64,000 bases of DNA from Novosphingobium sp. NDB2Meth1 (GTDB taxonomy: Bacteria > Pseudomonadota > Alphaproteobacteria > Sphingomonadales > Sphingomonadaceae): assembly GCF_900117425.1 (NCBI RefSeq), contig NZ_FPEH01000011.1, positions 496,001 through 560,000 of the forward strand. Direction: 5' to 3'. Both the position numbers and the translations under genes were made by a program. Below are positions 29,206 to 38,115 of this stretch, piece after piece; within the stretch, counting starts at the first letter, position 1; every line of letters begins with the position of its first letter. The notes beneath the pieces were generated by a model that did not search any database, was not told where the DNA came from, and worked only from the letters and a program-made list of their open reading frames with translations.

Positions 29206-30900
29206 ATGATAGTACCTGGCATGCGCAACCCTGTCGACGATCCCTCTGTCGCGCTCGTGGCCATCCTGCGGCGTGAGGCCGGGATGCCGGAGGAAGCGCT
29301 CGCCCGCGCGCGGCTGGTCGAGGGCGAGACGGGCGAAACGCTCGACAAGATCGTCACGCGGCTGGGCCTGATTTCGGAGGCTGCGCTCGCCGATGCCCTC
29401 GCCCACGCGCTCGGCTTGCCGCTGGTCGAGCCGGCCCAGTTCCCGGCCGAGACCGCCGCTGTGCCCGAAGTCTCCGCCCCCTTCCTGCGTGATCGCCGGG
29501 CTTTGCCGCTGTCCATCGAAGACGGCGCGGTCGTCGTCGCCATGGCCAACCCGCTCGACCGCGAGGCGGTGGACGGCATCGCCTTCGCCACCGGTCGCCG
29601 CGTCGAGCCGCGTGTCGCGCGCGGGGGCGATATCGATGCCGCCATCGACCGGCTCTACCGCAGCGACGCCATCCCGACCGAAGTGGAAGACGAAGTCGAC
29701 GAAGGCGATCTCGAACGGCTCAAGGATCTCGTCAGCGACGCGCCGGTGATCCGCGCGGTCAACCGCCTCATCGCCGATGCCGTCGATGCCCGCGCCTCGG
29801 ACATCCATCTCGAACCGACCGAGGACCGCCTCGCCGTCCGCTTCCGCATCGACGGCGTGCTGCGCGACATGCCCGCCAAGCCCCCCGCCATGCGCGCGCC
29901 GGTGGTCAGCCGCATCAAGGTCATGGCCGGGCTCAACATCGCCGAGCGCCGCCTGCCGCAGGATGGCCGCCTGCGCCTCACCGTGCGCGGCCACGAGATC
30001 GACCTGCGTGTCGCCACCGCTCCCTCGATCCACGGCGAAAGCGTCGTCATGCGCATCCTCGACCGCGCCAACCTCGCGCTCGATCCCGCTGCATTGGGCT
30101 TCGATGCAGCGCTTGCCGCGCAGTTCCTCGCCGCGCTTGCCCAGCCGCATGGCATCATGCTCGTCACCGGGCCGACCGGTTCGGGCAAGACCACAACGCT
30201 CTATGCCGCGCTCGCGCACCTCAACGCGCGCGAGCGCAAGCTGATGACGATCGAGGACCCGATCGAATACCGCCTCCCCGGCGTCGTGCAGAGCCAGATC
30301 AACCCCGCCATCGGCTACAGCTTCTCCAGCGCCCTGCGGTCCTTCCTGCGGCAGGACCCGGACGTGATGATGGTCGGCGAGATCCGCGATACCGAGACCG
30401 CGCAGATCGCGGTACAGGCCGCGCTCACCGGCCACATGATCCTCTCGACCTTGCACACCAACACCGCAGCCGGCGCGGTCACCCGCCTGCTCGACATGGG
30501 GGTGGAACCGTTCCTGCTGTCCTCGGTGCTGACCGGCGTCCTCGCGCAGCGGCTGGTACGGCGGCTCTGCCCGCATTGCCGAGAGCCCTATGAGGCGGAC
30601 CCGGCGCTGCTGGACCGGCTCGGCATCGCCGCCGCGCCGCATGAGCGCCACACCTTTTACCACCCCGTCGGCTGCCCGCAGTGCAAGGGCTCGGGCTATG
30701 CCGGGCGCATGGCCGTGTTCGAGTTCATCCGCATCGACCGCGAACTCGGCGCCCTGATCCTCGCCCGCGCCGACACCCGCGCCATAGCCGAGGCCGCCGC
30801 CCGTGCCGGCTCGGGCAGCTTGCGCGCGGACGGCATCACCAAGGCCCGCCTTGGCCTCACCGCGCTCGAGGAAGTGCTGCGCGTGGCGAGCGAGGACTGA
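29206..30900 (+). CDS. gspE: Type II secretion ATPase GspE
   Basis: Cytoplasmic ATPase that powers pseudopilus assembly. The frame gives 564 residues from the ATG at 29206; ATG 29221 (MRNPVDDPSVALV) is equally plausible because neither has a strong ribosome-binding site. Visible motifs are Walker A GPTGSGKTTTLYAAL, the Asp box EDPIEYRLPG, Walker B RQDPDVMMVGEIRDTETAQI, and the zinc tetracysteine CPHC ... CPQC near residue 460-490. It leads the operon; gspF follows after 5 bp. Confidence 0.96.
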   Translation: MIVPGMRNPVDDPSVALVAILRREAGMPEEALARARLVEGETGETLDKIVTRLGLISEAALADALAHALGLPLVEPAQFPAETAAVPEVSAPFLRDRRALPLSIEDGAVVVAMANPLDREAVDGIAFATGRRVEPRVARGGDIDAAIDRLYRSDAIPTEVEDEVDEGDLERLKDLVSDAPVIRAVNRLIADAVDARASDIHLEPTEDRLAVRFRIDGVLRDMPAKPPAMRAPVVSRIKVMAGLNIAERRLPQDGRLRLTVRGHEIDLRVATAPSIHGESVVMRILDRANLALDPAALGFDAALAAQFLAALAQPHGIMLVTGPTGSGKTTTLYAALAHLNARERKLMTIEDPIEYRLPGVVQSQINPAIGYSFSSALRSFLRQDPDVMMVGEIRDTETAQIAVQAALTGHMILSTLHTNTAAGAVTRLLDMGVEPFLLSSVLTGVLAQRLVRRLCPHCREPYEADPALLDRLGIAAAPHERHTFYHPVGCPQCKGSGYAGRMAVFEFIRIDRELGALILARADTRAIAEAAARAGSGSLRADGITKARLGLTALEEVLRVASED

Positions 30901-30905
30901 GCGGC

Positions 30906-32111
30906 GTGACGACCTTCCAGTACCGCGCGCTTGCCGCCAATGGCGCCGCCGTCTCGGGCCAGATCGAGGCGTCGGGCCGTGCCGACGCCATCGCCACCTT
31001 GCGCAAGTCCGGCATGCGCCCGATCGAAGTCGCCGAACCCACATCCACAACCACCGCGCGCCGGGGCAAGACACCCGCCCGCTTCGTCACCAATGTCTTT
31101 GCCGAACTCGGTGTGCTGCTGCAGGCGGGTCTCCCGCTCGACCGCGCGCTGGCCATCGCGGTCGACAACGTCACCCATCCCCCGCTGCGCGCGCGCCTTG
31201 CCGATGTGCTGGCCGCGGTGCGCGAGGGCAAGCCCCTCTCCGCCGCGCTCGCCACCCACCCCGATCTCTTCCCCGGCCTCGCCCCGGCAATGACCGAAGC
31301 GGGCGAGGCCAACGGCAAGCTCGGCGAGGCGCTCGCCCGGCTTGCTGGCATGCTGGAGCAAGCCGACGAACAGCGCCGCCAGATCACCTCCGCGATGACC
31401 TATCCGCTCATCCTCTGCGTGATCGCCATCGGCGTGATCCTGCTCATGCTCCTGTTCGTCGTCCCCCAGTTCGAGGCGCTGTTCGCCTCCGCCCCGCCCG
31501 GCAAGCTCCCCGCCGCCTCGCTCGCGGTGATGGGCGCCAGCCGGTTCGTGCGCGAACATGGCCTGTTGATCCTCGCCGCGCTTGTAGCCGTTGTCCTCGC
31601 AGCTCGCGCCGCGCTCGCCCGACAAGGCGGCAAAGTCTGGCTCGACCGCACCATGCTCAAAGTCCCGCAGATCGGCGCACTTGTCCGCAATATCGAGACG
31701 GTGCGCTTCGCCCGCAGCCTCGGTGCGCTGATCGATGGCGGCGTGCCGCTGCCCAGCGCGCTGGCGCTTGCCCGCCGCACGGTCGCCAACCGCCACATCA
31801 ATGCGGGCCTTGGCGAAGTGACCGACATAGTCCGGCAAGGCGGCGGCCTGGCTGCGCCGCTGGCCGAACGTCAGGTGCTCCCCGCCATGGCACTCAGCTT
31901 CATCCGCACTGGCGAGGAAACCTCGCAGCTCGGCCCGATGCTCGCGCGGCTGGGCACGGTGCTCGACCGCGAGGTGAAGATGCAACTGGAGCGCGTGATC
32001 GCCATCGCGACGCCGGTTGTCGTCGTCTCGCTCGGTGCGCTGGTCGCGGCGATTGTCGCCTCGATTCTCTCAGCCATTCTCGGCTTCAACGATCTGGCGG
32101 TGGCCCAATGA
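30906..32111 (+). CDS. gspF: Type II secretion inner membrane platform protein GspF
   Basis: Polytopic core of the inner-membrane platform. I start it at GTG 30906 (VTTFQYRALAANGAAVSGQI), which matches the GspF N-terminus and lies 5 bp after gspE; the frame stays open upstream only as antisense or overlap sequence. The 401-residue product has two T2SSF repeats (LGVLLQAGLPLDRALAIAVD and GALIDGGVPLPSALALARRT) and three spans. Its stop overlaps gspG by 4 bp. Confidence 0.95.
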   Translation: MTTFQYRALAANGAAVSGQIEASGRADAIATLRKSGMRPIEVAEPTSTTTARRGKTPARFVTNVFAELGVLLQAGLPLDRALAIAVDNVTHPPLRARLADVLAAVREGKPLSAALATHPDLFPGLAPAMTEAGEANGKLGEALARLAGMLEQADEQRRQITSAMTYPLILCVIAIGVILLMLLFVVPQFEALFASAPPGKLPAASLAVMGASRFVREHGLLILAALVAVVLAARAALARQGGKVWLDRTMLKVPQIGALVRNIETVRFARSLGALIDGGVPLPSALALARRTVANRHINAGLGEVTDIVRQGGGLAAPLAERQVLPAMALSFIRTGEETSQLGPMLARLGTVLDREVKMQLERVIAIATPVVVVSLGALVAAIVASILSAILGFNDLAVAQ

Positions 32112-32536
32112 AAATCCGGAAAAGTCTCCCCGTCCGCAACGGCTTCACCCTGCTCGAACTGCTGGTGGTGCTGGCCATTCTCGGCCTGCTCGCGGCCATC
32201 GTCGGGCCGCAAGTGATCAAGTATCTCGGCAGCTCGCGCAGCGAGACGGCGGCGGTGCAGGTCAAGAACGTCGATGCCGCGCTCAAGCTGCTGCGGCTCG
32301 ATGCCGGGCGCTATCCCAGCGCGCAGGAGGGGCTGCAGGCGCTCGTCACCCAGCCGCCGGGCATGGCCGACTGGCGCGGGCCTTACCTGCCCAATGCGGC
32401 GGCGCTGACCGACCCCTGGGGCAATCCCTATCGCTATGCCGTTCCCGGCAAGCACGGCGAAGTCGACGTCTACACGCTGGGTTCCGACAATGCCGAAGGC
32501 GGCAGCGGCGAGGCCAAGGATCACGGCAACTGGTAA
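32108..32536 (+). CDS. gspG: Major pseudopilin GspG
   Basis: Major subunit of the secretion pseudopilus. The 142-residue prepilin starts MKIRKSLPVRNGFTLLELLV, with the prepilin peptidase site between Gly and Phe and the usual Glu at position +5. The C-terminal part has the GspG calcium-site pattern (PNAAALTDPWGNPYRYAVPG, then YTLGSDNAEGG). The start overlaps gspF (ATGA). Confidence 0.96.
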   Translation: MKIRKSLPVRNGFTLLELLVVLAILGLLAAIVGPQVIKYLGSSRSETAAVQVKNVDAALKLLRLDAGRYPSAQEGLQALVTQPPGMADWRGPYLPNAAALTDPWGNPYRYAVPGKHGEVDVYTLGSDNAEGGSGEAKDHGNW

Positions 32537-32539
32537 GCC

Positions 32540-32962
32540 ATGCACCGCGCCGCTCCCTCCCTTCCCCCACTTGTCGAGCGCGGCTTCACGCTGCTCGAGA
32601 TGCTCGTGGTGCTGGCGATCACCGGATTGATCGCGGGGCTGCTCTATCCCCGGATCGAGACGGCGCGCGGGGCCATGCAACAGCGCCTGCTTCGCGAACA
32701 GGTCGCGGCGGGCCTGGCGGCGGCCCGTTCTGCCGCCATGCGCAGCGGGGTTCCGGTGGCACTGAGCACAGACGCCTCGGGGCTGGTGATCGCCGGTACG
32801 CGCCGGATCGCCGTTTCGACCACTCAGCCGCTGTCGCTGAAGCCCCGGTCGATCCAGTTCTACCCCGATGGCAGCTCGACCGGCGGGCAGCTCACGCTCG
32901 GCACCGGCCGCGCGCAGACCACCTTCGACATCCCGCGTGTCGGCGCCGGAAAGGGGGTCTAG
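32540..32962 (+). CDS. gspH: Minor pseudopilin GspH
   Basis: Minor pseudopilin of 140 residues. It has the type IV prepilin leader VERGFTLLEMLVVLAITGLI, cleaved after Gly with Glu at +5. The rest is a small soluble domain with AAARSAAMRSGVPVALSTDA, typical of GspH/FimT. It lies 3 bp after gspG. Confidence 0.9.
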   Translation: MHRAAPSLPPLVERGFTLLEMLVVLAITGLIAGLLYPRIETARGAMQQRLLREQVAAGLAAARSAAMRSGVPVALSTDASGLVIAGTRRIAVSTTQPLSLKPRSIQFYPDGSSTGGQLTLGTGRAQTTFDIPRVGAGKGV

Positions 32963-32965
32963 GCG

Positions 32966-33337
32966 ATGCAACCAGGTCCCACAGAGCGCGGTTTCCTGCT
33001 CGTCGAAGCGCTGGTGGCGCTGGCCATCGCGGCGCTGATGGCGGCGCTGGTATACGACACGGTCTGGCAGATGGGGCGCACCGCTACCGTCGCCGCCGAT
33101 CAGCGGCAGGCGCTCCTGCTGGCGCGCTCGGTGCTGGCGGCAGCAAGCGTGCCGGGCCCCGGCTCACCGATCCCGGCGCGCGGCACCGATGGCCGCCTCG
33201 CCTGGGCGATCACCAGCGAAGCCTATACGGAGGCGGCGGCGGATGGCCTCGCGCTGCGGACGGTGCGCGTCGAAGTCAGCGATGCCGCCTCTGGCCGCAC
33301 CCTCGCCCGGCTCACCTCGCTGAAAGCCCGGCAATGA
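32966..33337 (+). CDS. gspI: Minor pseudopilin GspI
   Basis: Minor pseudopilin of 123 residues that forms the tip complex with GspJ and GspK. The leader is TERGFLLVEALVALAIAALM, with Glu at +5. It contains the GspI-like LLLARSVLAAASVPGPG and the WAITSEAY segment. Its stop overlaps the gspJ start by 4 bp. Confidence 0.9.
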   Translation: MQPGPTERGFLLVEALVALAIAALMAALVYDTVWQMGRTATVAADQRQALLLARSVLAAASVPGPGSPIPARGTDGRLAWAITSEAYTEAAADGLALRTVRVEVSDAASGRTLARLTSLKARQ

Positions 33338-34020
33338 GCGCCGCTGCCCTCCCCCGCCGCGCCCGGCACGACGCCGGCTTCACGCTCGCCGAAATGCTGG
33401 TCGCGCTCGCGCTGTTCGGCATGATCTCGGCCCTGATCGCAGGCGTTGTGAACCTGATCGCCCGGCTCGACGGCTCCGCACAGCGGCAGTCCACAGCACT
33501 CGAACAGGTCGTTTCCGTGCAGACCGTGCTGCGCGCGCGGCTCGAACAGATGCGCACGCAAGTCGATCCGCGCGGGCTGGGCGATACGATCGCATTGGTC
33601 GGCTACCCCGAAGAGCTGACCTTCACCGCACCCGGTTTCGCTGCGGATGGCGCGCACCAGTTGCAGGCGCTGCGCTTGCGCCGAACTCCGCGTGGCGAAC
33701 TTGTTCTGTATACTATGCCGCTGCTGGCGGGCCGCGATCTCGGTGCCTCGTCGGTGGATGGGTGGAATGCAGCCCCGCTGCTGGACGGCGTCGAGCGGCT
33801 CGACATCGCCTACTACGGCACCGACCGGATCACCGGACGCGACGCGTGGCAGAGCCGCTGGCAGGCCCGCGCGCAGCCGCCCAAGCTGGTGCGCATCCGC
33901 CTCGCCTTCGCCAAGGGCGATGCGCGCCCATGGCCGGTGCTGATGGTGCGGCCGCTCAGCGGGGTGCGCCTCGGCTGTCAGGGCGGCCGGAAGACTTTCG
34001 ACTGCGCAGAGACGCCATGA
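33334..34020 (+). CDS. gspJ: Minor pseudopilin GspJ
   Basis: Minor pseudopilin of 228 residues. I start it at 33334 (MSAAALPRRARHDAGFTLAE), within the ATGA overlap with gspI. The prepilin leader is DAGFTLAEMLVALALFGMIS with Glu at +5. The C-terminal half has LLDGVERLDIAYYGTDR, matching the GspJ fold. It overlaps gspL by 4 bp. Confidence 0.92.
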   Translation: MSAAALPRRARHDAGFTLAEMLVALALFGMISALIAGVVNLIARLDGSAQRQSTALEQVVSVQTVLRARLEQMRTQVDPRGLGDTIALVGYPEELTFTAPGFAADGAHQLQALRLRRTPRGELVLYTMPLLAGRDLGASSVDGWNAAPLLDGVERLDIAYYGTDRITGRDAWQSRWQARAQPPKLVRIRLAFAKGDARPWPVLMVRPLSGVRLGCQGGRKTFDCAETP

Positions 34021-35027
34021 ACCTCTCCGAACTGCTCAATTCGGACATGACGACGCTGGCGCGGCTTGCGCGCGGCGGTTTCGACTGGTGGCTGCACGAA
34101 CTGGCGGAGCTGCTCCCGGCGGGCGTGGTCAGGAGCAGTGGCCTCACCGCATGGCACCGCTACGAGCAGGGCGCCGTGATCGCGGCCAGCCGCAAGGGCG
34201 TCGATACGCTGGTGATCCCGCCCGAACTGTGCCTCGTGCGCACGCTCACCCTGCCGCGCCTGCCGCAAGCCGATCTCGCGGCGCTGATCGCGCTCGATGC
34301 CGACAGGATCATGCCCGTCCCAGCGGAGAGCGTGGTAATCGGCATCCGCACGCTGGGGCCTGCCGACACAGCCGGCAGCGGGGCTGACATGGTGCGCGTG
34401 CAAGTCGGCGCACTTGCGATCATCCGCGCGCGCGAGATTGCCGAGGCCGCACAGGCGGCAGGCGTCGTCCCCGCGCACATCGGTCCGCTCGATGCAGCGG
34501 GCGAGCGGACCGATTTCGATCTGGCACCGGCGATGCGCGAGGCTGGCCTGCTGCCCCCGCGTCCCGCTGTCGCACGGTTCTGGTGGGCTGTGGTGGCCGT
34601 GCTGCTGCTTGCCAATATCGGCACGGCAGTGCTGCGCGATCAGCAGCAGGTGGACCGCCTGCAGGCGCTTGTCGATTCACAGGCCCCCGCACTCATGGCC
34701 GTCCGGCGCATCGAGGACCGGGTGATCGGCAACGGGCGGATCGTGCAGGCGCTCAATGCCAAGCGCACCGCAGGTCAGCCGCTGCGGCTGATGGCCAAGG
34801 TCGGCACCGTGCTGCCGGACAAGGCCTGGATCCAGCGCTTCGAATGGGATGGCAAGGCCGTGCATCTGGCAGGCTATGCGGCGCCGGGGGTCAATGTCGT
34901 CGCCGCGCTCAAGGCCTCGGGCCTCTTCGCCAGCGTGCGCGCCAATCGCGCCGAGGCTGAAGCGCAGAGCGAGACCGGGCGCCCCTTCGATATCGTGCTC
35001 ACCCCGCGCGGGAGGGACGGCGAATGA
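34017..35027 (+). CDS. gspL: Type II secretion protein GspL
   Basis: Bitopic inner-membrane protein that recruits GspE. The 336-residue product starts MNLSELLNSDMTTLARLARG. It has a cytoplasmic actin-like half (LVIPPELCLVRTLTLPRLPQ, ALIALDADRIMPVPAESVVI), one span (FWWAVVAVLLLANIGTAVLR) and a periplasmic ferredoxin-like tail. It resembles GspL more than PilN or PilM because both halves are joined. ATGA junctions connect it to gspJ and gspM. Confidence 0.88.
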   Translation: MNLSELLNSDMTTLARLARGGFDWWLHELAELLPAGVVRSSGLTAWHRYEQGAVIAASRKGVDTLVIPPELCLVRTLTLPRLPQADLAALIALDADRIMPVPAESVVIGIRTLGPADTAGSGADMVRVQVGALAIIRAREIAEAAQAAGVVPAHIGPLDAAGERTDFDLAPAMREAGLLPPRPAVARFWWAVVAVLLLANIGTAVLRDQQQVDRLQALVDSQAPALMAVRRIEDRVIGNGRIVQALNAKRTAGQPLRLMAKVGTVLPDKAWIQRFEWDGKAVHLAGYAAPGVNVVAALKASGLFASVRANRAEAEAQSETGRPFDIVLTPRGRDGE

Positions 35028-35569
35028 GGTCGCTTTCGCCCCGCGAGCGCAAGCTTGTCGCCGTGCTGATCCTCGTGCTGGCAGTCTCGCTGGTGCTGGC
35101 CGTGGTGATCGGCCCGCTTGTAGCTGGCTTTACCGAGCGCGCCGCGCGGCGGGACGCGCTGGTGCAGACGTTCCATGCGAACGAGAAGCGCATCGGTTCG
35201 CTGAGCGCCCTGCAGGCCGAGGCCGAGCGGCAGGTGGGCGAAATGCGCGCGCTGTTCATGGCGGCCCCCGATGCCGACGAGGCGGGCGAGGCCTTGCGCG
35301 ATCGGATCGAGGCGGCGGCCCTCGCGGCGGGCGGCGACGTGAAGACCTCCGAAGCCCCCCCCGCCGATGAAGGCTGGGCGCGCGCCGCGCTCGAGGTGCG
35401 GCTCAGTCACACCCAGCTCGCGGGCCTGCTCGCCCGCCTCAATAGGATGAAACCCACACTCGCGGTCGATGGCCTGACCGTCGTCGCCGAAGACGCCCTG
35501 ACCAATCCCAAATCGGATCTGCTCGATGTCAGACTTGAAGCAACGGCTCCTTTCGTACCGGCCCGATAA
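35024..35569 (+). CDS. gspM: Type II secretion protein GspM
   Basis: Small bitopic protein that pairs with GspL. The 181-residue product begins MRSLSPRERKLVAVLILVLA, the usual GspM opening (SPRER) followed at once by the membrane span. A coiled coil (FTERAARRDALVQTFHANEK) and a small periplasmic domain follow. Its C-terminus overlaps the next gene by 44 bp in another frame. Confidence 0.88.
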   Translation: MRSLSPRERKLVAVLILVLAVSLVLAVVIGPLVAGFTERAARRDALVQTFHANEKRIGSLSALQAEAERQVGEMRALFMAAPDADEAGEALRDRIEAAALAAGGDVKTSEAPPADEGWARAALEVRLSHTQLAGLLARLNRMKPTLAVDGLTVVAEDALTNPKSDLLDVRLEATAPFVPAR

Positions 35570-36062
35570 GGCGAACGGTGCGCTGCTGCCCGCCGGGCTC
35601 GCGCTGGTCCTGCTGGCGGGCGCGGCACTGCAGCTTGGCCTGCCACAGGGCGAAGCGGTGCCGCCCGCGCTCGGCGTCTGGCGCGCGCCGGACCGCCGCC
35701 TGCCAGCGATAGCCGATGTCGCCGCGCCGGACCTTGCGGGCCGCGTCTCGCTGTTCTCGCCGCTGCGGGTCCTTGGCGCGCAGGTGGATACTTCCGTCAG
35801 CCTGGTACCGCAGGACCGGGTCGGCCCGCTCGACGGCACCTATGTTCTGGGCAGCGCGCAAATCGGTCGCGTGCAGGCGCTGCTGCTGCGCGATGAGAAC
35901 GGCCGCGTGCTGCGCATGGCGGCGGGCACAAGCTATCGCGGCTGGCGCCTGCTCCGGATCGAGGCGGACGGCGCCCGCTTCCTCAAGAACGGCACATCCC
36001 GGCGCATCGCCTTCGGCGCCAGTGAACCGGCCTCCAGCGAGAGCGAGACGATCAGTGAATAA
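35526..36062 (+). CDS. GspC-like (HR domain) protein, also called GspN in related operons
   Basis: A 178-residue bitopic protein: a short cytoplasmic start, one span (LLPAGLALVLLAGAALQLGL), a linker, then a small beta domain. The stretch LGSAQIGRVQALLLRDENGR followed by GTSYRGWRLLRIEADGARFL fits the GspC/PilP homology-region pattern that touches the secretin N0 domain. No PDZ domain is present. No other gspC is in the operon, so this probably fills that role, though operons of this type often label it GspN. It overlaps gspM by 44 bp and gspD by 8 bp. Confidence 0.7.
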   Translation: MSDLKQRLLSYRPDKANGALLPAGLALVLLAGAALQLGLPQGEAVPPALGVWRAPDRRLPAIADVAAPDLAGRVSLFSPLRVLGAQVDTSVSLVPQDRVGPLDGTYVLGSAQIGRVQALLLRDENGRVLRMAAGTSYRGWRLLRIEADGARFLKNGTSRRIAFGASEPASSESETISE

Positions 36063-38115
36063 GCCCAAGACGATCCCCGTGGCCGCTCTCTCGGCCCTCG
36101 CGCTGGCCAGCGTTGCCGGCTGCGCGCCCAAGGCAGTGCAGCCGGTCGAACGCGCCCTGCCCCCCGCCCCGCCCGCACCCGTCGTCCGCCCGGAAGGCGT
36201 GACGACCGCGCTCGTCGGCGGCACCCAGCCCGCGCCCGGGCTTCCCGCCGCCGAGAGCACCCGCAGCGGGCCGAAGGGCAACATCGAGTTCACCATCCCC
36301 AGCGCCGACGTGCGCACACTCGCCCAGATCGTGCTGCGTGACACGCTGCGCATTCCCTATACCGTCAGCGTCGAGGGCGATGTCGATGTGGGCCTGACGA
36401 CCGCCGGCCCGGTCAGCCGCCAGCAGCTGCTCGATCTGTTCGAGGCCTCGCTCCGCAAAGCGAACCTCGCGATGGTCTGGGAAGGCACCGGCTACCGCAT
36501 CCAGACGGTCGACGCGGCCAAAGCGCGCGGCACCGAATTCCTCGCCGACCGCGGCTTCGGCAGCGAGACGGTGCGGCTGCAATACGCCAATGCCGACGAG
36601 CTGCGGCGCCTGCTCGATACCGTCGTGCCTGGCGCGGTGCAGTCGCTGGACACCACCCAGAACGCGCTTGTGATCGCCGGCACCGAAGCCCAGCGCAAGG
36701 CGGTGCACAAGGTGATCGACCAGTTCGACGTCAACTGGCTGCGCGCGATGTCCTTTGCGCTCTACGTCCCCCAGCACCTCGACAGCCGCCTGATCGTGCC
36801 CGAGCTCGACAAGCTGATCAACGCGCCCGACGCGCCGACGCGGGGGCTGGTGCGGCTGATCGGGATGGACAAGATCAACGGCGTCATCGCGATCAGCGCG
36901 CAGAAGCAGTACCTTGAGGATGTGCGCCGCTGGGTCGAAGTGCTCGACCGCGAAGGCACCAGCAACGAGGCGCGGCTCTACATCTACCGGGTCCAGAACA
37001 GCCGGGCGCGCGATCTGGTCAAGACGATCAACACCACCTTCGGCATCGGCGGCGGCACCGCCTCGTCTGACAACTCCGATCCCTTCGCCCCCGAGCCGCG
37101 CAGCAGCGGCACGTCGGAGCAGCCAGGACCGGGCCGCCAGCCCCCGCTTCCGCCGCCGCCCCCGCCGCCGACCGCAAGCGCGGCGGACACCGGCAGCTCC
37201 GGCCTCAAGGTGCGCATCTCGGCGGACGAGCTCAACAACGCCGTCGTCGTGTTCGGCTCGGCACATGACTACGCGATCCTCGAGGACGCGCTGCGCAAGC
37301 TCGATGTGCCGCCGGTGCAGGTGATGATCGAGGCGGCGATCACCGAAGTCGGGCTCAACGACGCGCTGCGCTACGGGGTGCAGTGGAACTTCCAGACCGG
37401 CCAATCGAACTTCGCGCTGGGCGAAGGCAGCACGTCATCGCCGACGCGGGTGTTTCCGGGCTTCTCCTATTTCTACTCCAACAGCAACGACATCAGCGCG
37501 ACGCTCAACGCGCTCGAGCAGCGCACGACCGTCAAGGTCGTCTCGGCGCCCAAGCTGATGGTGCTCAACAACCAGACCGCCGCGCTGCAGGTGGGCGACC
37601 AGGTGCCGGTGCTGGCGCAGCAGGTGACACCGCTGGGCGGCGGGGCGAGCACGGGCAACCTGCTTTCCGCCAACACCGTCGAGTACCGGGATACCGGCGT
37701 GATCCTCAAGATCACCCCCCGCGTCAACGCCAGCGGGGGGGTGCTGCTCGACGTCAGCCAGGAAGTGAGCGACGTGCAGACGACCCGGACCGGCGTCGCC
37801 AATTCGCCCACCATCACCACCCGCCGCGTCGCCACCACCGTCTCGGTGCAGGACGGGCAGGTCATCGCGCTGGGCGGGTTGTTCCGCGACAGCAAGAGCT
37901 TCGGCAAGAACGGCCTGCCGATCCTCAGCCGGGTGCCGGTGCTGGGCGGGCTGCTGTTCGGCAACAACGACAACACGCAGAAGCGCACCGAGCTGATCAT
38001 CCTGATCAAGCCGCACGTGCTGCGCACCCCCGACGACCTCACCGCGATCACCGAGGAGCTGCGCGCCAAGATCCAGACGGTCGAGCCGTTCAGGACCAAG
38101 GGCAAGATCCCGTGA
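36055..38115 (+). CDS. gspD: Type II secretion secretin GspD, probable lipoprotein
   Basis: Outer-membrane secretin. I start it at GTG 36055 (VNKPKTIPVAALSALALASV), which overlaps the previous gene by 8 bp and gives a 686-residue precursor. The leader ends V-A-G-C (Cys23), a lipobox, so the secretin may be self-lipidated. N0-N3 domains follow (FTIPSADVRTLAQIVLRDTL near 77). A proline-rich loop lies about residue 360, and the secretin domain holds NNQTAALQVGDQVPVLAQQV and GLPILSRVPVLGGLLFG. Its stop overlaps gspK. Confidence 0.95.
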   Translation: MNKPKTIPVAALSALALASVAGCAPKAVQPVERALPPAPPAPVVRPEGVTTALVGGTQPAPGLPAAESTRSGPKGNIEFTIPSADVRTLAQIVLRDTLRIPYTVSVEGDVDVGLTTAGPVSRQQLLDLFEASLRKANLAMVWEGTGYRIQTVDAAKARGTEFLADRGFGSETVRLQYANADELRRLLDTVVPGAVQSLDTTQNALVIAGTEAQRKAVHKVIDQFDVNWLRAMSFALYVPQHLDSRLIVPELDKLINAPDAPTRGLVRLIGMDKINGVIAISAQKQYLEDVRRWVEVLDREGTSNEARLYIYRVQNSRARDLVKTINTTFGIGGGTASSDNSDPFAPEPRSSGTSEQPGPGRQPPLPPPPPPPTASAADTGSSGLKVRISADELNNAVVVFGSAHDYAILEDALRKLDVPPVQVMIEAAITEVGLNDALRYGVQWNFQTGQSNFALGEGSTSSPTRVFPGFSYFYSNSNDISATLNALEQRTTVKVVSAPKLMVLNNQTAALQVGDQVPVLAQQVTPLGGGASTGNLLSANTVEYRDTGVILKITPRVNASGGVLLDVSQEVSDVQTTRTGVANSPTITTRRVATTVSVQDGQVIALGGLFRDSKSFGKNGLPILSRVPVLGGLLFGNNDNTQKRTELIILIKPHVLRTPDDLTAITEELRAKIQTVEPFRTKGKIP

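Noticed and set aside
28949-29209. A small plus-strand open frame before gspE
   Set aside because: The translation is Arg-rich with no ribosome-binding site or family pattern; the region reads as promoter or non-coding DNA.
37383-38111. An extended start for gspK running back through gspD
   Set aside because: The extra sequence is an off-frame translation of the secretin; the prepilin-like leader begins at GTG 38112 in the overlap.
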